NCBI RefSeq assembly: GCF_932526225.1
Contig: NC_064038.1
Location: 3,410,001-3,474,000 of the forward strand
Reading direction: 5' to 3'
Length of the DNA stretch: 64,000 nt
DNA from: Nematostella vectensis
Taxonomy: Eukaryota > Cnidaria > Anthozoa > Actiniaria > Edwardsiidae
Shown here: piece after piece, positions 24,001-32,300 of the stretch
Layout: each line of letters opens with the position of its first letter
Position numbering within the stretch: position 1 is the first letter of the stretch
Made by a program: the position numbers and the translations under genes
Notes under the pieces: model-generated
Databases searched by the model: none
What the model was told of the DNA's origin: nothing
What the model saw: only the letters and a program-made list of their open reading frames with translations

Positions 24001-25669
24001 TTATCACATCCCTTCATTAGGAAAATGGCTTTTCTAAGCTGTAAAGAATATTGTAGATATTTTCTTTTTGTGCCATAAAGTGCAGAACTGTACACATATA
24101 CCTCAAATAATGCTGGAAAAAGCTCAGGCCAGCACTTCAGCTCAACTCGAGCAATCTTTGATATGACAACAGCTACCTGTGTGGCAATCTGATAACAGAA
24201 AGTAATATATTATAGAAAGAGTATATGTAGCTGTTGAATTTAGCCACCAGAACCTGGATAAATTGGATGAACCAAACATAGCAAAAAAAAAGAGTTAACC
24301 ATTGAAGATTTACTTTTTAGCATTTCCCTTGATCCACTTTTCTTGGCAAGTGATTCACCCCCCTTATATCATATTCCATTACATTACCTGGTGTACAGGC
24401 TCATCAATTGATAGAAGCAGCTGCTGTTTTATTACCAATTTCTCTTCTTCTGGGAGAGCACTGAAGATAAATAAAACATCAGAAAGTGCAGTTAGAAGTC
24501 TGAAACTTCTTTGACTTTGGCTACAAAAAGCCTATTAATCCCTATTAATAAAATCATAAAAAAATAAAAACAGTACCATGAATAATTCATGACAGTAAAG
24601 CTTGAGAATTTGCTTAGGAATTGGACTGTTAAAAGTGCATACAATTGACTTAATTGAAGGCAGTTGGGTTGAAATTCAATCACGGGTTATTGGGGCATTG
24701 GTATAAACATTCTTTTAAAAAATTTATTTAAAAAAATTTCTTTTAAAAAATTAATAAAAAGTCTAGGAAAAATTAAATAGGTACATAGAGCTTTGAGTTT
24801 TTTTGTTTTTTTTTTAAATTTCTTTTCATTACCAATAATTTTTATGGTAACTAACAGGATTTTTACTGGATAATTGTACATGGTTTAATATATATTCACT
24901 TACTTAGGAGCAGTTTTACGCCAATACCTATCAATGCCATTTTTAATATAAAGCACAGCCAACCAGCGAATGTTGACATCTACAGATCTGTTAGAAAAGA
25001 TTTGCTGGAAAAACAAAAGGTCCATAAGAAGTGAGAGAGAAAATATGGCAAGGATTAAAAATTTTGTATGTGGAGGACAGATTTTTTTTACACGTTTTTT
25101 CAAGAAGAGGGCCCTTGACGCAACTCTATAAACATTCAACAAAAATAGTGATTGAGGATTTAAGACATGGGCGTAACAATGTGGTCATAGCCTTGATTTC
25201 AATACATTATTTAGGTGCAATTACAGAATACCAACCTGTGCATTTACATACAGTACCATGAAAAGTCACTAGAGTATCTGGGTGCTGTGCCAGCCGTGAT
25301 GCACAGCAAAAACACTGATTCAAATACTGGGCTTTTGTTGTGCTGAATTGAATACCAAAACAACTTTGACTGCCCAAAACCTATCAAGCACAACTTGATT
25401 TGGGGACTGATAAATCAACGTGGGAACTTACGTATCTGGGTCAATTCAATTAGACAATTGGGTTTGCCATAGCAGAAACGTGATGTATAGACCATGCCTA
25501 TAAGCTTATATATCATACTCCTCACCATCAACGTCTGGTAAAACCCACAATGTCTTTCCCATTCATGCAGTCTCTGCTCTGCTGGTCTCAGTAACCCAGG
25601 AACCTGACTTGATCCCTGCCGTAGCACCTCCAGAACAATATCTACTCCTAACGGTCCATATCCCTCCAT
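4932..25669 (-). CDS. IPO11: importin-11 (IPO11), C-terminus outside window
   Basis: Importin-beta family nuclear import receptor. Human importin-11 carries ribosomal protein L12, ubiquitin-conjugating enzymes and other cargo into the nucleus and is released by RanGTP. I placed 33 coding exons with GT-AG or U12-type borders and continuous phase. They follow the human protein from its N-terminus to its 'ERRKLSALALLSLLP' region, here ERRKLTAMGLASLLP. Landmarks are IRWLAVLYIKNGIDRYWRK (importin-beta N-terminal domain), LASKRLAMDRQMF, ESDPEDY, LDFDNWF, EQHNMLRCAILATL, PPHVYLLEDGLELW and ENLRTCFGIIERY. Coding sum is 2,591 nt, about 863 codons; the human protein is about 975. About 110 C-terminal residues must lie left of the BEL/Pao insertion. 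No internal stop or frame break was found. It is divergently transcribed from STRA6-like gene 1, whose ATG is 687 bp away. Confidence 0.95.
6074..7712. repeat. 65-bp minisatellite containing the exon-30 splice acceptor
   Basis: About 25 tandem copies of a 65-bp unit with few differences (acctggataaacagaacag...ggcatcaca). On the minus strand each unit ends CTGTTTATCCAG then GTTGTG, identical to the real 3' splice site and first 6 exon bases of IPO11 exon 30 (CTGTTTATCCAG/GTTGTGGAG). The array starts at that acceptor and extends into the intron. Confidence 0.97.
8024..12465 (-). CDS. IPO11: IPO11 coding exons 23-29
   Basis: Exons: 12400-12465 (YMEGSFTSLYNLL, VSECDTK), 11855-11905 (MHILHVVSLLIERVGSN), 11410-11598 (VRLQVNSLISYLPHLWQESE, LLPVIHLATDVTQ), 10891-10931 (PPHVYLLEDGLEL, last codon split), 10121-10197 (QKTLENVPSVSRDLL), 9489-9568 (LGTENLRTCFGIIERYV), 8024-8104 (TFGAGVARTCESMIGAIKPE). 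These are the best conserved HEAT-repeat segments against the human protein and fix the identity of the gene. The donor of exon 26 is duplicated in the adjacent array. Confidence 0.93.
8153..8287. mobile_element. MITE with long terminal inverted repeats (TAGCCTGC family)
   Basis: 135 bp starting TAGCCTGCGTAGAAAGC and ending in the imperfect reverse complement GCTTTCTTCGCAGGCTA. The arms extend over about 45 bp, including GGGAAAGAAGAGAGA. It has no ORF. It shares its tips with the palindrome at 61016-61102. Confidence 0.7.
8296..8870. repeat. 22-bp minisatellite
   Basis: About 26 copies of caccctagcgtcaccacctt aa with scattered g/a and c/a changes, next to the MITE in IPO11 intron 28. I see no splice site in the unit. 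Confidence 0.95.
9060..9150. repeat. two copies of a CACGGTAGCGCGCGT unit
   Basis: Two tandem copies of about 55 bp around CACGGTAGCGCGCGT, preceded by tagtggGc/c. Related copies in opposite orientation occur at about 37970-38065. Confidence 0.6.
9658..9766. mobile_element. short MITE, CAGGCCCGTA family
   Basis: The ends CAGGCGCGTACCAAGG and GGGTTCGCGCCTG are inverted. It is flanked by a 5-bp direct repeat ACATC on both sides. A G-run lies inside. Confidence 0.65.
10262..10890. repeat. 36-40-bp minisatellite containing the exon-26 splice donor
   Basis: About 16 copies of a 40-bp and then a 36-bp unit. On the minus strand each holds CTAGAGGATGGCCTAGAGTT followed by ATGGTGAGTG, which is the 3' end of IPO11 exon 26 (LLEDGLEL) with its GT donor. 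The array starts right at the true donor (10890) and runs into the intron. Confidence 0.96.
11640..11800. mobile_element. fragment of the 21926-22176 MITE family
   Basis: The stretch around 11665-11715 (gaaagcagtgtgtctattga and gaggatgtgattga) matches, in reverse complement, the interior of the element at 21926-22176. Only part is recognisable. Confidence 0.5.
11925..12300. repeat. about 70-bp tandem repeat, 5 copies
   Basis: Copies start near 11931, 12001, 12073, 12147 and 12216, with the core ccaagtatagatctatgggg. They decay rightwards. They lie in the intron between IPO11 exons 23 and 24. Confidence 0.85.
12540..12660. repeat. short tandem duplication
   Basis: Two to three copies of a unit with the core gggcccaatgtaagacacca followed by agggta and cgcgacaaaggttg, in the intron next to IPO11 exon 23. 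Confidence 0.75.
12931..16434 (-). CDS. IPO11: IPO11 coding exons 17-22
   Basis: Exons: 16344-16434 (PSIENLYLTLFAEY, VVVNLIKTVQ), 15453-15500 (SPDTEDMNVLLQKDA), 14845-14950 (YTAAGLASYNLFEELDFDNW), 13799-13928 (FKLLRRRVPWLVGQW, LLYESLLLLMQKDEDLV), 13358-13391 (34 nt, VRLTAANTLRT), 12931-12968 (VDDVEFQLDSFLP). The donor of exon 17 and the acceptor of exon 20 are both copied many times in the neighbouring minisatellites. Intron 21 starts ATATCCTTT and looks U12-type; its exact ends are ambiguous because ACTG occurs at both borders. Placing it to keep VRLTAANTLRTVDDVEF in frame gives 24 codons for exons 21 and 22 together. Confidence 0.88.
13349..13357 (-). promoter_or_regulatory. U12-type 5' splice site
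   Basis: Minus-strand ATATCCTTT directly after exon 21, a 9/9 match to the minor-spliceosome donor consensus. At the other end of the intron a branch-site-like ATCTTTAAC lies about 10 nt before AAC. Confidence 0.75.
13929..14745. repeat. 47-bp minisatellite containing the exon-20 splice acceptor
   Basis: About 17 copies. On the minus strand each unit holds a pyrimidine-rich stretch, TTGTATAG, then GTTCAAGTT. These equal the real acceptor and first exon bases of IPO11 exon 20 (TTGTGTAG/GTTCAAGTT at 13928). The array begins at that acceptor. Confidence 0.95.
15033..15053. repeat. (CA)n microsatellite
   Basis: Perfect CA dinucleotide run in IPO11 intron 18. Confidence 0.95.
15236..15432. repeat. 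short-unit GTCACGCTGCTC minisatellite
   Basis: Tandem and interleaved copies of about 12-21 bp with core gtcacgctgctctgtcac. ORFs across it are low-complexity artefacts. Confidence 0.9.
15680..16343. repeat. 81-bp minisatellite copying the end of IPO11 exon 17 and its donor
   Basis: About eight intronic copies of an 80-81-bp unit. On the minus strand each reads VVVNLIKTVQ-like coding sequence (also VVVSLMKALK) followed by GTAAGAGTGACG, which is the end of exon 17 with its donor. The unit is 27 codons. The coding frame stays open across several units because the sequence after each donor also lacks stops. Several units carry the palindrome TGACGTCA just after the donor. Confidence 0.95.
17044..17090 (-). 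pseudogene. decayed tandem copy of IPO11 exon 16
   Basis: Minus-strand GACGACTCGTGGCGTTAGCA with CTTCAG then GTACGTG resembles exon 16 (17188-17228: GGCGAGTCGTGGCGGTACCA with CTTCGG then GTAAGTG). Flanking intron sequence is also similar. TAG replaces the Tyr codon, so inclusion would end translation. Confidence 0.75.
17188..22628 (-). CDS. IPO11: IPO11 coding exons 8-16
   Basis: Exons: 22570-22628 (VLRKLTVQG), 21645-21701, 21235-21306, 19986-20085 (LLETQEHHPASFVPLLKQSL), 19611-19703 (LTFETLLVQCCNIM), 18354-18388 (35 nt, DSSQNILAAHQ), 17935-18018 (TKMSFFTPSVLTEII), 17324-17360 (37 nt, ELDNWESDPEDY), 17188-17228 (41 nt, NEEVGESWRYQLR). For exon 9 I chose the acceptor at 21702 because the alternative at 21716 breaks the frame. 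Exon 10 is the least conserved but matches in length and phase. The 16-bp and 26-bp minisatellites lie in introns 12 and 10 respectively. Confidence 0.88.
18520..19060. repeat. 16-bp minisatellite
   Basis: About 33 near-identical copies of ctaaggatgggtgtca in IPO11 intron 12. No exon border is included. Confidence 0.97.
19140..19230. repeat. 42-bp tandem duplication
   Basis: Two copies of aataaaatgactaggcgcga followed by aggcctaggactaac. The inner gcgaaggcctagg is partly palindromic. Confidence 0.8.
20099..21045. repeat. 26-bp minisatellite
   Basis: About 36 copies of ggttagatgagtgaaactcg followed by atagtg. The array ends some 13 bp short of the IPO11 exon-11 acceptor. On the minus strand each unit holds CATCTAAC, a branch-point-like motif, but not the AG itself. 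Confidence 0.96.
21926..22176. mobile_element. MITE with about 28-bp terminal inverted repeats
   Basis: It starts with tttaaagccgcattgtcacc followed by agtttacttc and ends with gaagtaaactggtgacaatg followed by cagcttta, a near-perfect inversion. It is about 250 bp with no ORF. It lies in IPO11 intron 8. Confidence 0.75.
23067..25669 (-). CDS. IPO11: IPO11 coding exons 1-7
   Basis: Exons (5' to 3' on minus): 25526-25669, 24904-25004, 24388-24460, 24102-24188, 23540-23653, 23197-23277, 23067-23115. The start ATG at 25669 opens MEGYGPLGVDIVLEVLRQGS, which aligns with the human N-terminus a few residues in. Exon 2 ends in TAP with a codon split across the intron; exon 3 continues with ALPEEEK. 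Exon 4 is IATQVAVVISKIARVE and exon 5 SVRSPLHLVQHNSLLILNHV. All borders are GT-AG and phases join. This part covers the importin-beta N-terminal domain (about residues 30-100), which binds Ran in the family, and the first HEAT repeats. Confidence 0.93.
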
Positions 25670-26355
25670 AACCGGTCTTAAATCACAGAGTATTGCACTC
25701 GTGTTGATATCACTAGTCTTGGTTGTTCAATAAATCATTAACAATGTGCGGAGTTGCCATGTCTTGTAATTATCGAGAGAAGGCGTCGATTTTTTCGAGG
25801 TTCCTAGATTTTCCAGGTTTCTGTGGTTAATTGAGTTGCGAAGCCAAAAGTTTCAAGCTGTTGCTGTTTCTCGGCCGCACGTGCCAAACCAAAACCAAAA
25901 TCGAGAGCTCTTATATCCCTCCAAAAGTAAATGCGGCACCAAAACGCTGCCAAAGCTATCTTTAAAAATTGTTACACTATCTCCAAGAACTCTTGGCCTT
26001 TTTCTTGTTCAATTTCAATATCAGATTTTACCAGAAAACTCAAGTCACTCCGCCATTTTGCTTCTGCAAGTACTCCGCTAAGAGTTCGCGGGCGCACGAA
26101 AACACAGGAGCCCCATTCAATGAATTATTGTGCTTTTCTCAAAAAAGTCTCACCCTTTTTATCTTTCTCCTATTCTTTGTATTTGTTTTTACACCAAACT
26201 TTCACAAGATATAGTGAGAATATGTTTTCTGTGATTTCTGCCCTTTCTTTACGTCGTCGACAAAGTGTGCCCGCGTCACTCCGGTAATCCTGTGTAAATA
26301 AAAAATAAATAACTCACGGCGAATTTAGTTCTTCAGTAACTAAACCAAAGGAAAA
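25670..26355. other. divergent intergenic region IPO11 / STRA6-like gene 1
   Basis: 686 bp between the two start codons. I see no recognisable gene, only short ORFs without similarity or codon bias that I can judge. Both 5' UTRs and promoters must fall here. An A/T-rich stretch (aataaaaaataaataa) lies 50-70 bp before the gene-1 ATG. Confidence 0.6.
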
Positions 26356-29300
26356 ATGTCTGGCCCTTCCATATCGGGGGAAACCCTCGCCGATATTATC
26401 ATCAAAACAGCTGTCAATTTTCCTGATTTAGTACGTAACCGAACGGTCTCAGAAATCTTTTCAGTTATCGCTCAAAACGACACTTTGCTGTATGCTGTGG
26501 CTAATGTCACCGGTCTTGAACCCGAAGCAATAGAGAGAACTATTGTAGTCTTTCTCAAAGTTATACCCTTTATGAAAGCTTACAGACCCGACAGAGCCGA
26601 TTCAACAGTTATTCAGAACTTCACTAAGTAAGTTTGGTTTAAAATTAAATTTACTAAATTTTTGTGATTATTTATTCCAGTACGGGATAGTCGCTCTCTT
26701 CTAATGTACAAAAAACAAGATGGTCTTCGCGAGTATAATGACTAACTCTCTGTTTAATTCATTGCTATAATTTTAGAGTGCTTCGGGCGCTTTATTAGAA
26801 AAGAAATGTAATTTTTCAAAAAATGTGGCAAGTTGGATACCGTATTTCCAATGTTTAGAGTGCGTTGCTATATAACCATGATTTATTTAGTTTTACTAAA
26901 GCCTATCATATCCTGTTACTAGACATGGTGAGATTCGCATCTTTCCCTTGCGCGAATCTATTAGGTTTTTGACGATTAAAATTTTCCCAAAATTATAAAA
27001 TAAACCTGAGAAATTGACATTTCCTTATAATTTTAAGCGTTTTTTTTATCATGCGAATTTGCATATTCAATTACACCAAGTTAATTCACACCATCGTCCT
27101 TTATCCCACGTTGTTTTGTTTGTTTCCTACTCAGCCGCTCTGAGCCCTGTCACGGGAAGGACGCACTACTCCCCCTTTAAACTCAATGCTTTTTTTCAGT
27201 ACTAGCTGTGTCCCTGTGCCGACAAGAGGGGAATTTACAAACTTGTGTCTTGTACCCGCCGTAAGTACAGATGGCTTCGACATATGTACCATACTTGACA
27301 CCATCAAGGATCTCATATTTGATACCATCATTGGTGTATTCTTTCATGATATTTCGTACGTACCACGTCGCGTAAATTGCTGCTTTTAAAGATGATACTC
27401 TTGAAGATGATCTAAGGACATCATGTTGATCATGCTAGCTTTGGTAGTAAGCTGCTTATGGTGGTGTTGTTAACTGATGATGGTGATGCGGTGATGATGA
27501 TGCTAATGTGTTAGTGACGATGGTGATGGTAATGATGATGGTAATATTTCTGATGATGGTGATGCGGTCGTGATGATGACGGTAATGTGTTAGTAATGAT
27601 GGTGATGGTAATGATGATGGTAATATTTCTGATGATGGTGATGCGGTCGTGATGATGACGGTAATGTGTTAGTGATGATGGTGATGGTAATGATGATGGT
27701 AATATTTCTGATGATGGTGATGCGGTCGTGATGATGATGGTAATGTGTTAGTAATGATGGTGATGGTAATGATGATGGTAATATTTCTGATGATGGTGAT
27801 GCGGTCGTGATGATGATGGTAATGTGTTAGTAATGATGGTGATGGTAATGATGATGGTAATATTTCTGATGATGGTGATGCGGTCGTGATGATGACGGTA
27901 ATGTGTTAGTGATGATGGTGATGGTAATGATGATGGTAATATTTCTGATGATGGTGATGTCCAATACACCGACAAATGTATATGCATGGCATTGTCTGAC
28001 ACAATTGAGGCCAATTTAGCGAATTAGAGAACGGAATAAAACAATGGAAGGGAACATGCCATGCATACATTTGTCTGAGTATTGGGCTAAGTGTGACAAT
28101 CCTCAACCATTTTTAGCTGATGATCATAATCCTTTTGTCTCTGCTCAATCAACGTATTCATCTGGTCAAGAAGTGCGGTCTGACCATCACCCGACCCGGA
28201 TTGTGCATGTGAGCTCATCACTGATGTGTTGCCTACGCTCTCTTCTTAGGGAGGGAAACATCAATAAGATAAAGTTCAACCCTCCCTTCAAGGGAGACAA
28301 TAAATAGTTAAAGATAGCGGGGAGTTATTCGAGTAGAAATGATTACAAAGTCTCAGTCTTATCGGGGAGTTCGATTTATCCGAGAAGAAATAACTTTATT
28401 CGTATAAGCTGGGCTTTTATATTATCTGTGTTCGATTTAACGCATTTCCAAAAAGAGACCATCAGTCGGCATGGTACGTTGTTGTCAGACTCAACTTTTA
28501 TCGGGTTTGACAAATTCAAATAGCTTTTTTATGACTTGTAAGATAACGTGTTTATTATTTTTTTCGTTCTAGCCCGGTTAACCTGCTTGACAGCTATGAG
28601 AATAGGTTTGGGCACGCATGCGCTTTCGGAGCAACTATCAATCGTTGCCTGGACATCCTGTTCTTTAGTGACTACTCACAAATCTTTGACGCGGAGGTAG
28701 TGGCGATGCAGAACGACCCAAGCACACCTTCATGGGCGGGACGTAAGATATTTGAAAGAGATCCTCGTTGTAGCGTATTCTTGCAGAATTGTAAAAAATT
28801 TTCTTTGAATGTGGCGTTGCAGCCAGCGTATCCTTACCATGTAGTTGTGTGACGACGTTACGATGCTAAGGCTTTCTCTTGCGGTCTGTACCGTGTCGCG
28901 GTGTTCCCTTGTGGCGTTGCAGCCAGCGTATCCTTACCATGTAGTGGCGTGACGTTACGATGCTGCGGCTTTCTCTTGCGGTCTGTACCGTGTCGCGGTG
29001 TTCCCTTGTGGCGTTGCAGCCAGCGTATCCTTACCATGTAGTTGTGTGACGACGTTACGATGCTAAGGCTTTCTCTTACGGTCTGTACTGTGTCGCGGTG
29101 TTCTCTTGTGGCGTTTAAGCATTCTCTTACGGGTTGCCGCAAACAGAATGGTTGTCAAGAACAATGAGACGGGAACCGCCTTAAAAATACGCCGGGCATT
29201 TAGGCCCCTCTAATACTACTACTCAGCTTGTCAACGAGCGGATAAACGATAAGTCATCTGTGTCGTAGTGTTTTGACGTATTCTTGGTACGCTTTTTGTA

Positions 29301-32300
29301 TTTGTATGCCGTGTTTTGGCGTTTTCCTTGCCAAGCTTGTATTTGACTCATTTTTGTGCTTGTTCGCAGTCTTTTGGCGTATCCTAGCCATGCTTGTAAT
29401 AGGCGTCGCGTATTATCCCTTCTTTGCGTGCCTCGCTACTGATTACAAGATTGTCGGCGGCTTTATCGGACTTTTCTACTCCGCAGCATGGTGAGTCAAT
29501 CATATTGACGGAATTTATGATTTAATTGCTAGGTATTTCCGATAATAACTATTTATTTTCGAAATATAACAAATGATTCTTTCCCACGGTTTATTATGAG
29601 TACAGGAAACTTTGTAAGAGATTCAGGGGCTGGGCTTATAATAAATAAATTTGCTGTTATTTTGGCAGGCTGGCAACGATGGTTTCACAAATGGCTCAGT
29701 GCCCCTTGCGATACGAGACATTGGTAAGATAAAAATGTAATATATGACAATGACCTTATAAAAATAATCGCCATCACAAGCACAGTTTCAATATCATCGT
29801 CATCATCAACAGTCGCAATGACCTCATCATCATTTTCATTATCAGCGTCTCATTATCATCACCATCATAATAATCATTATAGTCCCCATGATCAGTCACT
29901 ACTATCAACTTCACCATGACTAAAATAACCACCGCGACCATCATCAATCCGCTTATAATAAAAACCACCACCATTAAGAACAAAATACCATTATCACCAC
30001 AACCAATATCACCTTTTCCACCATCATTACCAACGCCATCGACATCATTAAACTTTTACCACCGTCACCGATATGCACCACCTTTAACATAACCACAACC
30101 AGTCCCACCTCCCTTATCACCGCCACCCTCGTTTAACAAATCCATCATTACTATCATCATGGATTACATGATTATGATGTTGTCGTGCCATTTGAGTACC
30201 ACCCGTTTTCGTTATTGAGATTACTAGATATCACCCAAATGGCATTGTAAATTGGAGCTTCATCTATAATTTTCCCAGATCTTCCCGGGGGATCTCCTGG
30301 CCATCGATCTTCCCACCTACCTCTGCTTGTTCTTTCTTATGCTCAAGTTCTTGTTTTACGTCATCCGTGGCCTCGTGAAGCACTTTCGCAGGAAGCATAC
30401 TGTCACGTCTGAAGAATGCGTGAGTGTTATACTGCGGTTTTGAAAGAGTCTATGTCCGCCAAACCTTTGTTATTGTTTTCATACAAAATCGGAGCCAGAC
30501 TATGGGTAGAAATGTCGAAAAAGAAAAACATCTAAAAATGAAAAATTGTGCTTCATCTATCAAATTAAATCGAAAATATCGCAAAGCTTCAATGGCGGCT
30601 GACAAAGACTGCGAATATATCTGGCCCAAAAGGCCAATCTACTCACGGATACCCGAGATTTTGCTTTGGATTTTGCTGCGTGTATGTAGGGGTGTAAAGA
30701 ACTCAAAAGAAAATAAGAAAAGTATTTCCCCCTCTATAATGATGTTATTTTGCCTCAGGAAGAGGAAGATTGGATGGGTTGCTACAAGTCAAAATACGTA
30801 TTGAAGCTTCTTGAGCCCATACCCAAAGAACTGTAAGTACCACAATACCGTAAATGATATAATTAACGCCACCTATCTAATAAACGCCTCCTATCTAATG
30901 AACGCCCTAAGCTTACAAGTTTGTATTGAAGGCCCTTTCTAATAAACGCCCCCCTCTATTTAAAACACTTCCTACCCTACCCTCCCAGCTTACGGCATAG
31001 GAATTCCGGTAATATTAAACGAATTTAATTGCCTTCTTGCTTAATCTGAGCTTGGCTTTCACTGGGTGAGACTTGCTCAATGTCAAGAAACGCTTGCCAC
31101 GCAGGATATAATTTAACGTGATCCTATGAGTGAGTTAAGAAACCCACTGCACTTGGGTTTGTTATATTGTTATAGTTTGTAAAGAACGCCTCCTATCTAT
31201 TGAAAGCTCCCCATCGGACCATCGAAATGTAATCAACTTCCCCGACGTTTATTAGATCATTTACGGTAAAGAGAGATAGCAGCCCCACCCCTCCCTCCCC
31301 TCCTCGGCCGTCAAAAAGCTGCCCTGTCGTTTCTCTCACCCGCTGCTCTGTATCACCGCTTAACAACTGCCGCTTAATGTTACACTAACGCTTAAATGTA
31401 ACAACTGCCGCTTAATGTTACACTAACGCTTTATGTAACAAAAACCACTGCTTAACGTAACACTAACGCTTAATGTAACAACTGCCGCTTAACGTAACAC
31501 TAACGCTTAATGTAACAACTGCCGCTTAACGTAACACTAACGCTTAATGTAACCAAAACCGCCGCTTAATGTAACACTAACGCTTAATGTAACAACAAAT
31601 CGACGCTTAATGTAATAAAATGACGTCATACCAAATACGAATATCAATATCTTGAGCTACGGGAGTTGTGGCACGACCAAACTTAGGCCAAGTTGTTTTG
31701 AGGTTAAGGGGGGTCAACAAATAGACAAAAGACATTACGTCATTAATGACGTCATCATAACTAGGAAAAATCATATCCTGAGCTACGAGAGTTGTGACAC
31801 GACCAAACTTAGGCCAAGTTGTCTTGAGGTCAAGGGAGGTCCAGAAACATGGACACGTGACATGACGTCATTGATTACGGCATCATAACTAGGAAAAATC
31901 AATTTTAAAGGAACATTTGACGATCCGGAAAGAACCAAGCACTCGAGAATTAAACTAGCCAAGGATGCCCGACCATTGCGAGTACTTGCGAGCAAGTCGA
32001 TGAATGATTGCGATTCAAAAACTGCTAACCCTAAAAAATACGACGAAATTAGAGTAAATTTGTCACCGACAAATGTCGCCTTTTTTGTTTTATGTTTGAT
32101 TACACAGCTCGGGTAGAATTGCTTGATTGTCACTCAAAAACTCATTTATACCTGGGCGGAAACCTAACGATAGTTATCACGAGATATGAGTATTTTCGTT
32201 TTAGTGACGTCATCAATGACGTCACACCTCACATGACTATTTATGCACCCCCCTTGACACCTACGTGACATTCTCAAAGTGTGGTTGCCCGACGATGTTT

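Noticed and set aside
30424-30804. 126-codon ORF in gene 1
   Set aside because: It begins inside intron 7 and overlaps exon 8 out of frame; no paralogous equivalent in genes 2 or 3.
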